Part shown: one piece after another, positions 50,119-60,905 of the stretch
Position numbering within the stretch: position 1 is the first letter of the stretch
Layout: each line of letters opens with the position of its first letter
Source: Euleptes europaea
Taxonomy: Eukaryota > Chordata > Lepidosauria > Squamata > Sphaerodactylidae
Direction: 5' to 3'
DNA: 64,000 bases
Assembly: GCF_029931775.1 (NCBI RefSeq)
Contig: NC_079331.1
Location: forward strand, 22,321,720-22,385,719
The notes under the pieces: model-generated
Database searches by the model: none
What the model was told of the DNA's origin: nothing
Seen by the model: the letters and a program-made list of their open reading frames with translations, nothing else
Made by a program: the position numbers and the translations under genes

Positions 50119-52248
50119 TCTACTACCCTGGAGCCCTTATCAGAGGACCCTACTCTGTTACAGGACTTAATCGCTGAACTTTTCCGGACGAACCGAGAGG
50201 TTTGCCGCTTGAGGGGACTGGTACACGCGCAGTGGCAATCTCTTACAGGACGTCTCTGGATGTTAACATCGGAGGATACTGATGCTCGTTTAGATCTTCA
50301 GGACTTGGATCAATTACTGGACGATGCCCGATTGGCGACTGAGGATTTACAAATATTAACTGGACTTTTGGATAATCTTATTTCTCGACAAACTCTTTCT
50401 ACCATGGCGGGAGCCCCGCCGGAGGGTTTTTCCCTGATCCTGGATGCGGCCAGCTGCCAGGCTGAGGCCAAGCGAGTCGCTATTAGCACCGCTCTTCTCC
50501 TTGTGGAATGTACAAAGGACACCCCGGTAGCCACCTTGGCTCAAGTTTTGACCCCGACGTTTGGAGCCGAGGCATCCGCACTGGCGGTTCGAGTACAACC
50601 TCTGCTGGGCGGGGAACCTGACCCCATACTCTTGCTCCTCGAGACAGAACTTTTGCCGCGCATTACGGCAGAGGCTGCCCTAAGACTTGAGAACGCCAAA
50701 GTTCTTGCGGATCAGCAAGCCGCCGAAGCGGCTAGGGTCGCAAGAGAGAGAGAGGCGGCGGAAGCAGCCAGGGCGGCTGCAGCAAGGAATCAGGCGAACG
50801 TGGACACGCGCCCCAAGGACTATGTACTGGGACTATCAGGTCTAACTTTTTCCCCGGCGTTTGTCCCGTCGCGTGCGACCCAACGCGCACGCCGTTTGGC
50901 TGACCGACGTCGAGACTCAGATGAGTCTGAAGACGAGGATTTATATGGGGATAGCTCTCAATGGGCCACGAGCTTCCGAACCAGTAAGCCTCATCTTACT
51001 GGTGGCCCAAGTGAGGAGGTTCATCTTTTACGAGCCCAGAATCGGGAGCTCTCCGACCGTGTTGATCAACTCCAAGAAGTAATGGAACTTATGCTTCACG
51101 AGAACAGGCAATTACAACAAACCCTGATAGCTCAGAGACAGCCCGTTCCGATACCGGGTCAGGGGGTACCCGTGCAACCACCTGCTAATGTGCCTGCTCC
51201 ACCCTTGCCTCCTGGAGCTCCTGTTGCTCCTCCGCCCGGACCACCCGTGCAACCGGGTCAGCCCGCGCCCGGCCCTTGGAAGCAACTCAAATTGAGGACT
51301 ACGTATGACGGATCTCTTGAGACTTTGCCTTGTTTCTTGCATCAAGTGGACAGTTATATGCGAGAACAAGGTCAACTTTTCCCCACGGAAGATAGCCGGG
51401 TGCGGTACGTAGCTTCCCTCCTGACAGGCAAAGCGGCTGACTGGATGGTCCTCCAGTTTGACACCCGCTCTCGTGCGATTCGTTCCCTCAACAACTTCAT
51501 GACTGCCCTGAGAAGGAGGTTTGAGGACCCCTTCCTGGGAGAAAGAGCCAAAACGGAACTCTTACAATTAAAACAAGGCTCTACTACAGTTCGGGAATTT
51601 GCCGATGAATTTCAGCGACTGGCAAGTAAAATTGTAGGTTGGCCCGAGACCACCCTAATCCATCATTTCAGGGAAGCCTTGCATCCTGACATTCTGAACT
51701 GGTCTTACATGCGGGGCGATCCCGATACCCTCGAAGGCTGGATCCTATTAGCCGAGGAAGTGGAAAGCCGCCGCCGCTTTATTTCCCTCGTCCGTCAAAA
51801 GCACAAGGAGAAGGGCACCCCAAAGCCTCAACCCAAGGCACCACTGCTCGTCCCACGAAATCCCCCACGTCCGCTCCAGGAACGTGAAGCCCGATTTCAG
51901 AGGGGTGCCTGTCTTACATGCGGAGAAATGGGCCACTTTGCAGCCGTTTGCCCACGCCGCCAGGAATTATTTCGTCCCAGCACGACAACCCGCGCCCGAG
52001 GTCGTCCACCACGCAGAGGCACCGCGGCCACCCGCAGCGCAGCTCCGGGAAGGCCCACACCCTCTGCACTCCATGCCGGGGACCCAGCCTCCCTGCCTGC
52101 TTCCAACGACCCCGCCGGGTCTCGGATTACAAGTGCCCCATTGGGGGACAGCTTTCCCTCTTCGGATGAGGAAAACCCTTGGATTTCTCCAGCCTTAAAC
52201 CTGGAATCTCCCCTCGACTTGTCAAAAAACGGCTCCGGTCTGTGGTGA
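50119..52248 (+). CDS. gag: Gag-type frame of the chromovirus
   Basis: A long open frame of about 700 codons; I did not fix its start. It holds an Ala/Glu/Arg-rich probable coiled coil, a Pro-rich stretch, a retrotransposon Gag domain of the PEG10/RTL type (with LTGKAADW and RRFEDPF) and one CCHC zinc knuckle (CLTCGEMGHFAAVCP). Its 3' end overlaps pol in the -1 phase with an A-rich heptamer in the overlap, which fits the -1 ribosomal frameshifting known for this lineage. Confidence 0.88.
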   Translation, partial: STTLEPLSEDPTLLQDLIAELFRTNREVCRLRGLVHAQWQSLTGRLWMLTSEDTDARLDLQDLDQLLDDARLATEDLQILTGLLDNLISRQTLSTMAGAPPEGFSLILDAASCQAEAKRVAISTALLLVECTKDTPVATLAQVLTPTFGAEASALAVRVQPLLGGEPDPILLLLETELLPRITAEAALRLENAKVLADQQAAEAARVAREREAAEAARAAAARNQANVDTRPKDYVLGLSGLTFSPAFVPSRATQRARRLADRRRDSDESEDEDLYGDSSQWATSFRTSKPHLTGGPSEEVHLLRAQNRELSDRVDQLQEVMELMLHENRQLQQTLIAQRQPVPIPGQGVPVQPPANVPAPPLPPGAPVAPPPGPPVQPGQPAPGPWKQLKLRTTYDGSLETLPCFLHQVDSYMREQGQLFPTEDSRVRYVASLLTGKAADWMVLQFDTRSRAIRSLNNFMTALRRRFEDPFLGERAKTELLQLKQGSTTVREFADEFQRLASKIVGWPETTLIHHFREALHPDILNWSYMRGDPDTLEGWILLAEEVESRRRFISLVRQKHKEKGTPKPQPKAPLLVPRNPPRPLQEREARFQRGACLTCGEMGHFAAVCPRRQELFRPSTTTRARGRPPRRGTAATRSAAPGRPTPSALHAGDPASLPASNDPAGSRITSAPLGDSFPSSDEENPWISPALNLESPLDLSKNGSGLW

Positions 52249-55200
52249 ATGGAGCATCTCCACAGACCTCTCAGGATCTTCCTATCAAACCGAATGCTCC
52301 TACCAAAATCAAAGAAGTGGACTCCACCGTCTACGTAGATGCAGTTTTACAACAACTTAACGGAGGTCCACAAATCCCCGTCAAAGCACTAATTGACTCC
52401 GGTTGCTGTCGCACTCTCATAAGCGAAGCCACGTTTGCTGCACTCAGAGCCGACTCAGAGGCTTTACCCGCCCCCGTCCAATTTGCTCAAATGGACGGGA
52501 GCCAATTCCAGGGGGGTCCAGTTGATCATCGCACCATAGGGGTGGCAATGGGAATTGGTTCCCACTGGGAACAAATAGACTTCACTATAGCCCCTATCCG
52601 ATTTGAAGTGGTCTTGGGAATTAACTGGATTAAAGGACATAGTCCCAGTATTGATTGGGAAACAAACACTATCTCTTTCGCTAGTCCCACCTGCGACCAG
52701 CATCGGCAAAACTTTGCTCTGCCATTTCCGCCCGTTCCAGCGTTAACCTCTACTGCCCCAGTACCACCGGCTCTACCCGCTGTGTACCGGGACTTTGAAG
52801 ATGTCTTCGACCTTAGGGAATGTGATGCCTTACCCCCCCACCGGGCCTCAGACTGTGCGATTGAAGTAGTAAAGGACTGCACATTAACCAAAAGTAAGAT
52901 TTACCCTATGAGCGCTTCCGAGCGCACTGTTCTCCGGGACTTTTTGGACAAAAACCTCGCCAGAGGGTTCATTCGCCCTTCGAATGCCCCAAACTCGGCC
53001 CCCGCGTTTTTCGTCCGGAAAAAAGAGGGCGACCTTCGCCTGTGCATTGACTTCAGAAAGCTCAATGCGGTTACCCAGACCAACGCCTATCCTATCCCAT
53101 TAATATCGGATATTTTGGGACAATTACAGGAAGGCCGTGTGTTCTCTAAATTAGACTTGGTGGAAGCCTACTACCGAGTCCGTATCCGCGACGGAGATGA
53201 GCACCTCACTGCCTTCTCTAGCTGTTTCGGAATGTATGAATTCCTTGTAATGCCGTTCGGATTAAAAGGGGCCCCGGGGGTCTTCATGCAACTCATCAAT
53301 GAAATCCTACATGACCTTCTATATCGTGGGGTGGTGGTCTACTTAGATGACATTCTCATTTATTCGAAAACTATGGACGAGCATGTGACTCTGGTCAGGG
53401 AAGTTCTACAACGCCTGCGTAACCATCAACTGTTCGCTAAACTATCTAAGTGTGAATTTCACCAAAGCAAACTCACGTTTTTGGGATACATCATCTCCCA
53501 CCAAGGTCTTCGCATGGACCCCGCCAAAGTCCAAGCCGTCCTCGATTGGACTCCCCCCACCAACTGTAAGCAAGTACAGCAATTTCTGGGATTTACAAAC
53601 TTCTATCGGGGATTCATCCCTAACTTCGCCCAAGTGGCTCTACCCATTACGGACCTGCTGAAAACTAAGGGAAAAGTAAGCTCGGCTGCCTTGCCCTCCG
53701 CAAAAATCCTATGGACTGAGCAATGCCAAGCCGCCTTTCTGGCCCTCAAACGCCTTTTCACTTCGGAGCCGGTGCTACGGCACCCAGACCCAAATCAAAT
53801 GTTCATTGTGCAAGTCGATGCTTCCGATGTAGCCATGGGAGGGGCTCTCCTCCAACAAGGACCGGACGGTCTTCTTCACCCTTGCGCTTACTTTTCAAAA
53901 AAATTTGCGCACGCTCAATTAAACTGGCCCATCTGGGAGAAAGAGGCCTCTGCAGTTCATCATGCACTGACTTTATGGCGGCAATTCTTGGAAGGGTCTA
54001 AAGTACCCTTTGAAGTTTGGACCGATCACAAAAATCTAGCTGCCCTCACGGGGTCCCATAAGCTATCGGCGAAACAACAACGGTGGGCGGAGTTCTTTGC
54101 TCAGTTCCGTTTCACCCTGAAGCACGTCCCTGGGAAGCAGAACGTTCTCGCGGATGCCCTCTCCCGTTTACCACAATATCCGGTAAAACTCGAAAGACCT
54201 ACCAACTCTCTGTTCACCCCTATGCAACGTGGGGCCCTACCTATGCTGGCTGTGCAAACCCGATCCCAGCATCAACACACCTTCCCTAACTCGCAAGCTC
54301 CGCCAGCCCAACCGGCTGCCCAGCCGCCACCGCAACAGACCGGAGTTCCCGCCCCTCCTACCCCTCCGACCGCTCAGCCGCCTGCAGTCTGCGCGCCGCC
54401 GCACGTAAGCACTAACCCTATAACTATTTCTCAGATCTCCAGGACCGACGGGGGGGCTCCCTCCAAAATCCCCATCTCCGAATCCTTTTTAACTGTCCTT
54501 CGGGACCAGTGCCTTTTAGAACGTTCCGCTCATACCCTACCTCCTGGTGTTTTGGAACAAGGGGGGTCCTGGTACAAAGACTCAAAATTGTATGTACCCA
54601 AAGCTCTCCGGAAGGACGTTTTACATTTAGCTCATGGAGCCAAAACAGCTGGGCACTTTGGGTTTCTGAAGACCCTTCACTTATTGCGCAGACAGTTCTG
54701 GTGGGGGGGAATGCGTTCCGACATTGACTCCTTCATCCGCAGCTGTCCCGTTTGTGCCGCTGCGAAACGATCGCAGGGCAAACCCCCGGGACTGCTACAA
54801 CCTCTTGAAACGCCCAGCAGACCTTGGGAAGTGATTGCTATGGACTTCATGACTGATCTCCCTCTCAGTGGGGGTAAAACTGTGTTGTGGGTTGTTACTG
54901 ATTTGTTTTCTAAGCAAATACATTTGATTCCATGTGCAGGGATCCCTTCTGCGCAGAAACTGGCCCGCCTCTTCGTGACGCATATATTTCGTTTACATTC
55001 GTTTCCGCGTAAAATAATTTGTGACCGCGGAAGTGGTTTCATTTCTAAGTTTTGGAAAGCTTTCCTCAAGTTGGTGGGGGTGGAACAGGGATTGTCTAGC
55101 GCATACCATCCTCAAACTGATGGTCAAACTGAACGTGTCAATGCTGTACTTGAATGTTATTTGCGATGTTATGTTAACTACCACCAGGATAACTGGGTGG

Positions 55201-55916
55201 AACTGTTACCTTTAGCAGAATATGCCTACAATAATGCCATGCATCAATCCACAGGTTTTAGCCCGTTTTTTGCTGTGTATGGACAAGATTTCAGTCCCAT
55301 CGTTCCTACAGATGATGTAGAGGGGGAGGGGAACCCCGACATTGCCTCCTGGGCACACGCCCTCCGTACCACTTGGCCCTGGCTCGTTAGCAACCTCGAC
55401 CGGGCCAAACGTAAATACAAAGCGCAAGCTGACAAACATCGCTCCCCCGGGGGTGATCTGCAAGTGGGTGCTTTGGTTTACCTTTCCACCAAAAACCTCC
55501 GTTCCACCCAACCGTGCCATAAACTCAGCGCCAAATTCATTGGCCCTTTCCCCATTACTCGGGTCATAAACCCTGTCACAGTGGAACTGGCTCTCCCCAA
55601 ATCCTTGAGGCGTGTGCATCCTGTTTTCCACATAAGCCTCCTCAAACCCCATGTTGCTTCTCCACGGTGGCATCCGGACCCACCGCCTGCGCAACCCATC
55701 ATGGTGGGGGGGGAAGAACACTTCGAAGTCTCCAAGATCCTTGACTCCCGTATTCACCATGGCACTCTCCAATATCTAGTTCGTTGGAAACATTTCCCCC
55801 CTGCCTATGACGAATGGGTGCGCGCACGGGATGTCTCCGCCCCCGACCTCGTCGACGCCTTTCACATTGCTTACCCGGACAGGCCAGCCCCCTTGCGAAT
55901 TGGGAGGGGGCCTTGA
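52179..55916 (+). CDS. pol: Pol-type frame of the chromovirus
   Basis: About 1245 codons. Domains in order: aspartic protease (IDSGCCRTLI), reverse transcriptase with LPFG-like and YLDDILIYS motifs, RNase H (QVDASDVAMGGAL), an integrase zinc-binding HHCC region and integrase core (AMDFMTDLP, then YHPQTDGQTERVN), and a C-terminal chromodomain (ILDSRIHHGTLQYLVRW). The order RT, RNase H, integrase is diagnostic of Ty3/Gypsy, and the chromodomain of chromoviruses. It appears whole. Confidence 0.95.
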   Translation: MDFSSLKPGISPRLVKKRLRSVVNGASPQTSQDLPIKPNAPTKIKEVDSTVYVDAVLQQLNGGPQIPVKALIDSGCCRTLISEATFAALRADSEALPAPVQFAQMDGSQFQGGPVDHRTIGVAMGIGSHWEQIDFTIAPIRFEVVLGINWIKGHSPSIDWETNTISFASPTCDQHRQNFALPFPPVPALTSTAPVPPALPAVYRDFEDVFDLRECDALPPHRASDCAIEVVKDCTLTKSKIYPMSASERTVLRDFLDKNLARGFIRPSNAPNSAPAFFVRKKEGDLRLCIDFRKLNAVTQTNAYPIPLISDILGQLQEGRVFSKLDLVEAYYRVRIRDGDEHLTAFSSCFGMYEFLVMPFGLKGAPGVFMQLINEILHDLLYRGVVVYLDDILIYSKTMDEHVTLVREVLQRLRNHQLFAKLSKCEFHQSKLTFLGYIISHQGLRMDPAKVQAVLDWTPPTNCKQVQQFLGFTNFYRGFIPNFAQVALPITDLLKTKGKVSSAALPSAKILWTEQCQAAFLALKRLFTSEPVLRHPDPNQMFIVQVDASDVAMGGALLQQGPDGLLHPCAYFSKKFAHAQLNWPIWEKEASAVHHALTLWRQFLEGSKVPFEVWTDHKNLAALTGSHKLSAKQQRWAEFFAQFRFTLKHVPGKQNVLADALSRLPQYPVKLERPTNSLFTPMQRGALPMLAVQTRSQHQHTFPNSQAPPAQPAAQPPPQQTGVPAPPTPPTAQPPAVCAPPHVSTNPITISQISRTDGGAPSKIPISESFLTVLRDQCLLERSAHTLPPGVLEQGGSWYKDSKLYVPKALRKDVLHLAHGAKTAGHFGFLKTLHLLRRQFWWGGMRSDIDSFIRSCPVCAAAKRSQGKPPGLLQPLETPSRPWEVIAMDFMTDLPLSGGKTVLWVVTDLFSKQIHLIPCAGIPSAQKLARLFVTHIFRLHSFPRKIICDRGSGFISKFWKAFLKLVGVEQGLSSAYHPQTDGQTERVNAVLECYLRCYVNYHQDNWVELLPLAEYAYNNAMHQSTGFSPFFAVYGQDFSPIVPTDDVEGEGNPDIASWAHALRTTWPWLVSNLDRAKRKYKAQADKHRSPGGDLQVGALVYLSTKNLRSTQPCHKLSAKFIGPFPITRVINPVTVELALPKSLRRVHPVFHISLLKPHVASPRWHPDPPPAQPIMVGGEEHFEVSKILDSRIHHGTLQYLVRWKHFPPAYDEWVRARDVSAPDLVDAFHIAYPDRPAPLRIGRGP

Positions 55917-55927
55917 GGGGAGCAGAA

Positions 55928-56210
55928 TGTCAGGCTGCTATCTCGGTTTCGTTATTGCCTCTGTCTCTGTGCTGTATTGTCTGCCCCCCAAGGTCGCATG
56001 CCTAAGCCTGGGAACTCAGCTCCTGGGAAACTGTATTCCTGCGTGTAATCTCCCGCCTTTCCTGCCTTATAATATCTCCCAGCTAGTGAGCCTTTCATAG
56101 CTGTCATTTTATTCGTTTGCACTGTATGCCTATTTGATCAGTAAAAGCCATCTGTTTGGACTCTATATGACTTTGTGGTGATTTCTGGTTCTGTGGGCCA
56201 AGGGCTGACA
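55928..56210 (+). repeat. 3' LTR of the chromovirus
   Basis: 283 bp, the same sequence as the 5' LTR by eye. It is preceded by a purine-rich stretch at about 55902-55927 that is the likely polypurine tract. Confidence 0.95.
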
Positions 56211-56379
56211 CAATCCTAGACATGAGAGACAGAGAAAGCTCAACCATGGCACAGCTAGTACCGTCACTAATATTGGGGTGGGCACAAACCAGTGACAGAG
56301 AAGCTGACCAAAGGAGGGCGCATTTCAAAGGGAGAGGAGGTCTGCCTGCAACTGGGAGTTTGCAACTTGAGGTAGGAGG

Positions 56380-56620
56380 AGGAGCTGGTTTTATTCCGAT
56401 TTTCTCTACCTTTAAGGTGTCTCAAGCCGGCTTACAATCACCTTCCCTTCCCCTCCCCACAACAGACACCCTGTGAGGTCGGTGGGGCTGAGAGAGTTCG
56501 GTGAGAACTGTGACTAGCCCAAGGTCACCCAAGCAAGCTTCATGTGGAGGAGTGGAGAATCGAACCCGGTTCTCCAGATTAGAGTCTGCTGCTCTTAAAC
56601 TTTACACCACACTGGCTAAG
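56380..56620 (-). mobile_element. tRNA-derived SINE, same family
   Basis: GGAGGAGCTGGTTTTATTCC to TTTACACCACACTGGCT. It lies about 170 bases past the chromovirus. Confidence 0.83.
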
Positions 56621-58250
56621 GGAGTCATTTGTTAGGCAAATACTAGAACTCGCTTCTCACCATTAAGAGTTGTCACTATGATAGTGAATGGTCTCCAAGC
56701 AATCGGTGTTAAGCTGCCCTGCCCAGGAAACATCTTGGGGTATTTAATAATGAAAAAATAGAGCCAGCATCTACCAACTGTGTCTTTTTTCTTTTGTTTT
56801 TTTGGAGATTGGCATAATCATTTCTCTTGACAGTACCTGGTAGAACAGTCATTTTCTGGCTTAGGTGGATGGTCTTTTATTTCTTTTATTTGTTTATTTA
56901 CTTGGTCACCCAGTGGCTTACAGCATTCTCCTGTCTTACATTTTATCCTCACAACAATCCTGTGAGGTAGGTTAGGCTGTGACTGGCCCAAGCTTCCATG
57001 TCAGAGTGGGGGTTCGAACCTGGGTCTCGGAGGTCCTAGTCCAATGTTCTAACCACTACATTGCGCTGGCTTGGTGCTGTTGGAATACTGCCACCAAATA
57101 CTGCCACCTTGTTGGATGTAAATATACACTCTCCTCTGTGACCAGATTTATTATCACAAAGTAGAGACGACGCCAGGTTTAAGAAGCAAAGGGAGAAAAA
57201 AGCTTTTTTTATTTTGCCAGGCAAAAGAGGAAGACATTTCAGCCCTTTTCGGGTTCAAAAGTGAAACTCTCCTAACAGACTCCGCCTAGTCCTCATATTT
57301 ATACTTTTCCAGAGTTCTTTGTTTTAAGAGGATTTGAATATCTCCTCCTCTCAAATCCACCCTAACTCTGATCTCATTTTTGTGGTCACATGCATATGAT
57401 CTCATCTGTTATTTGGTGATATCCTGTACCAGATACGAAAAATCACCTGCTTTGTTCAGTTTAAGTTAGACAGGACTATTTTCTACTGACTTATATAAAT
57501 AACCACAGCTTACAAATATAATAGAAAAATAACATTTTTCCAATATGCTAGAATTAAATTAATTAAAATCTTACACATCCCACAACCTTGCTGATGCAAC
57601 ACCCAAAAATTAGGCAAACACGATGTCAAACATTCAGTTTTTGTGTGACGAGATCATTAGATTCTTCTAAGGAAAATTCATGAGCTAGTATGTGCGCAAA
57701 CATACAATTTTTCAAAGTGACTTCTCCCACTTCGTTACAATAACTCTGGCCTCCATCCAGATACGCAAGGCTCCCGTCTTTGGAATGACATGATTTTATT
57801 AAAATTTGCTTGCTCATGAGAACTCAGCTGAAGCTTTATTCTGCTGATACTTGCAAATTTGGACTTGGGTTCTTTGGAAACTCCTTCGGGGCTGTATACT
57901 CCCCACCCACCCCCAGCTCCTCCCACCCTTCTCTCTGGCATCTGGTTCATTTTCATTTCACATTCTGGCAGCAAAAATCATAGGTAATTGTTTCTGAATC
58001 TGACTGGAGTGAATTCCATGCTGAATTCAGAAAAGGAGGTGGATCTTGGACCTGTATGATATTCAAATGGCCGTTCCTAACTTGTGAGCAAAACTTGATT
58101 TCAGATATCAGAAAGCCTGTGTGCAGAAAATGCGTATGACACTCTTTTTGGTAACTAGATCGCAATGTTAGGGATCCGAAATGCTGCTTCGAAGAAAGCG
58201 GGAGCCCGATGTGGGGGACTTTCCCCCTTGGACTATACAGCCACCTTGTG
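56620..58250. other. Intergenic, mostly unassigned
   Basis: Holds the SINE at 56935 and then about 57080-57595, an AT-rich block starting TGTTGGAATACTGCC and ending CATCCCACA that might be an old LTR-like or other repeat; I found no duplication to prove it. Nothing else supported. Confidence 0.3.
56935..57072 (-). mobile_element. tRNA-derived SINE, second family
   Basis: TATCCTCACAACAATCCTGTG, GGGGTTCGAACCTGGGTC (B box reversed) and AACCACTACATTGCGCTGGC. Confidence 0.75.
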
Positions 58251-58251
58251 A

Positions 58252-58503
58252 GAGAGCCAGCGTGGTGAAGTGGTTAAGAGCAGTGGTTTGGAGCGGTGAA
58301 CTCTGATCTGGAGAACTGGGTTTGATTCCCCACTCCTCTGCATGAGCGGCGGAGGCTAATCTGGTGAACTGGATCGGGTTCCCCACTCCTACACATGAAG
58401 CCAGCTGGGTGATCTTGGGCTAGTCACAGCTCTCTTAGAGCTCTCTCAGTCCCACCTACCTCACAGGCTGTCTGTTATGGGGATGGGAAGGGAAGGCGAT
58501 TGT
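58252..58503 (+). mobile_element. tRNA-derived SINE, same family
   Basis: GAGAGCCAGCGTGGTGAAG to GAAGGCGATTGTAA; the 3' tail is cut by an AT-rich unclassified sequence. Confidence 0.85.
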
Positions 58504-59215
58504 AAAATGATGTTATAGAGAAATATATTTATTTTAAAGAACTTATATCAAGGTTAAAAACATTAAAAATGATAAAACAAAGCACAATTGCAACTGGTAA
58601 GGTTTTTTACCAGGTTGCTATTAGCATGCACACTCTGTATGGGAGACTAATATAGCCCAGAGTAAAACAACTTGCAGGTATTTCATCTAGAGGGCTTTCA
58701 AATTTGAAATTTGTTATACACCCTACATACATACCTGGGATTTTATAATTTTGTTTGTATATTGTGATACATTGTTTCTGTGTGCTTTAGGTTTTTATCT
58801 GACCACTGATGAAGGCCTGTTGGCCAAAACGCGTATGGTGTGTGGTTTATGTTTCTCAGCCTTACCAAGTCAATAAATCAATCAACTTCCGAGCCCCGCT
58901 AGTAAGCGCTGTCTCCTGTCCCGCTACTTCTCTCTCCCTGGTGGTGTCTCCATTCTAATTCCAAACATCTGGTTATCATCATCATGATGTTCATTTATAG
59001 CCCACCTCTCTTACCGAGACGCAAGGCGGGTTACAAAATATGATTAAAAGCCAAACAATGCAGTGGGGCTGGGACTGAAGCCTTAGCAAAGAATACCAGC
59101 AAAAAAGAAAAAGAATGATGACTGAAGCCCAGCAAACAGTCCCAATCCCTGCGGTCCCTGCTGTGGGAACTCCACTCCTAGAGGGGAATTGCCCATTCAG
59201 GAAAGAATCCACAGC
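58504..59215. repeat. Unclassified AT-rich repeat-like block
   Basis: Interrupts the tail of the SINE at 58252. It contains CTGATGAAGGCCTGTTGGCC and AAACGCGTATGG before CAATAAATCAATC; this looks like a repeat 3' region but I cannot name it. Confidence 0.35.
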
Positions 59216-59219
59216 CATT

Positions 59220-59722
59220 AAGAAGAAGAAGAGTTGGCTTTTTATATCCCTGTTTTCTCTACCTTTGAGGACTCTCAAAGCGGCTTACAATCACAATCCC
59301 TTCCTCTCCCCACCAAGTCCTTGTAAACTCTGTGTACAGTAAACTCTGTGTACAGTTTCGCTTTTCCTTTCTCCCACAGCTGCGTTGATGTTTCGTCTGC
59401 CTGTCCTGGGAATAGCTTATCTCGGGGATGCTTAGCCGGGTTTACCATCCTAGCCTGTAATGCTTTTAAACATGTAATCTGCCAATGTTTCACCATTACT
59501 AGCCTCACCTGCGTGCAAGCAGTCAGTTCTTTTATCTGTCTTTTTGCTCCTAATAAACTATTACTGCTTCAGGACTACCTGCCTGGATGAGTTTACTTAT
59601 GGGATACTGGGGACAGACTCCTGAAACTGACACTGGCTTCATGTGGAGGGGTGGGGAAACCAACCGGGTTCTCCAGATTAGAGTCCACCGCTCTTAACCA
59701 CAACACCATGCTGGCTCTCAGC
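59220..59722 (-). mobile_element. tRNA-derived SINE split by an LTR-like insert
   Basis: Left part GAAGAAGAAGAGTTGGC to CTCTCCCCA (59220-59315); right part GGCTTCATGTGGAGGGG to CAACACCATGCTGGCTCTC (59633-59722). Confidence 0.7.
59318..59632 (+). mobile_element. Possible solo LTR interrupting a SINE
   Basis: About 315 bases that split a minus-strand tRNA-SINE, whose parts lie at 59220-59315 and 59633-59722. The insert begins near TGTACAGTTTC and ends CTGAAACTGACA, contains AATAAA, and resembles the chromovirus LTR in layout rather than sequence. A short tandem duplication sits at its left edge. No clean target duplication was found. It is a fossil of uncertain family. Confidence 0.4.
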
Positions 59723-60013
59723 GTGTTTCTTAAGGCAGTGGTCAGCAAACTCATTAGTAAAGAGAGCCAAATATCAACAGTACAACCATTGAGATTTCTT
59801 TTGAGAGCCAAATTTCTTAAACTTAAACTATATAGGTAGGTACACTGTTTATTAACTTAATAAACTTTAATTAAAGTTTTAAGTCTTAATTAAACTATAG
59901 GTACACTGAATAAAACTTGATATCATACTTAATAATGATCTTATTTATTGATAAAAAATAAATTGTAAGTAAGGTATCCATAAAATTAAATCATGACAAT
60001 GACTGACAAACAC

Positions 60014-60190
60014 TTAATGTGAACAATGGCCTTGCATCTCCTTGGAAAGTTTGGGTAAATCAGGTTTGTATGTTGTTGTTTTTAATTTTAGGCATGATTC
60101 CAGGTTCTCATCAATAAGACGACTTCTCAATTTACTCTTGATAAGGTTCATGCTTGAAAAAGATTGCATGAATATGTAGAACCGAAAAGG
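60014..60190 (-). pseudogene. hAT transposase C-terminal remnant
   Basis: The minus strand reads FSSMNLIKSKLRSRLIDENL followed by ESCLKL and then YKPDLPKL before a stop at 60014. This is the C-terminal dimerisation tail seen in hAT transposases and in the domesticated GTF2IRD2 protein. Upstream it runs straight into the polypyrimidine tract, so only about 55 residues remain. Confidence 0.7.
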
Positions 60191-60214
60191 GAAAGAACAG
60201 CAAACGCTAGTAAA

Positions 60215-60905
60215 GGGAGGGGGGAGGAATGGAGAAAGGAAGGAAGGAACTGGGAAAGGAAAGAAGGAAGATAGAAAGGGGAGGGATGGAGAAAGAAAGA
60301 AGAAGGAAGGAAGGAACTGGGAAAGGAAAGAGAAGGAAGGAACTGGGGAAGAAAGGATGAAAGGGAGGAAGGATGGAAGGAAGAGTGGGGGAGTTACAGA
60401 AAGGAAGGAACTGGGAAAGGAAAGAAGGAAGATAGAAAGGGGGGAGGGATGGAGAAAGAAAGAAGAAGGAAGGAAGGAACTGGGAAAGGAAAGAAGGAAG
60501 GAACTGGGGAAGAAAGGATGAAAGGGAGGAAGGATGGAAGGAAGAGTGGGGGAGTTACAGAAAGGAAGGAACTGGGAAAGGAAAGAGAAGGAAGGAACTG
60601 GGGAAGAAAGGATGAAAGGGAGGAAGGATGGAAGGAAGGAAGAGTGGGGGAGGGACAGAGAAAGAAAGGAAGGAAGGGGGAAAGGAAAGAGAAGGAAGGA
60701 ACTGGGGAAGAAAGGATGAAAGGAAGGAAGGAAGGAAGAGTGGGGGGAGAGACAGAGAGAAAGAAAGAGGAAGGAAGGGGGAAAGGAAAGAGAAGGAAGG
60801 AACTGGGGAAGAAAGGATGAAAGGGAGGAAGGATGGAAGGAAGGAAGAGTGGGGGAGGGACAGAAAGAAAGGAAGGAACTGGGGAAGAAAGGCAGCCTGG
60901 AGCTG
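60215..60905. repeat. GGAA/GGGAAAGG polypurine tract
   Basis: About 690 bases almost purely purine on the plus strand, built of GGAAGGAACTGGG, AAAGGAAAGA and GATGGAAGGAAG variants in longer repeats of roughly 75-120 bases. The long Ser/Phe/Pro frame on the minus strand is an artefact of this tract. Confidence 0.9.

Larger units (their letters stand above)
49737..56210 (+). mobile_element. Ty3/Gypsy chromovirus, sushi-like, looks whole
   Basis: LTR retrotransposon of 6474 bp flanked by the 5-bp duplication CAATC (49732-49736 and 56211-56215). Its parts are the 5' LTR, a gag-type frame, a pol-type frame (protease, reverse transcriptase, RNase H, integrase, chromodomain), a purine tract and the 3' LTR. 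The LTRs look identical by eye, which implies a very recent insertion. No breaks are seen in the long frames. The chromodomain and PEG10/RTL-like Gag place it in the vertebrate sushi-type chromoviruses (Metaviridae). It inserted into a foldback repeat that continues on both sides (49529-49736, then from 56211). Confidence 0.95.

Noticed and set aside
52526-55772. Long antisense frames within the chromovirus
   Set aside because: Shadows of the pol frame on the opposite strand; no domains.
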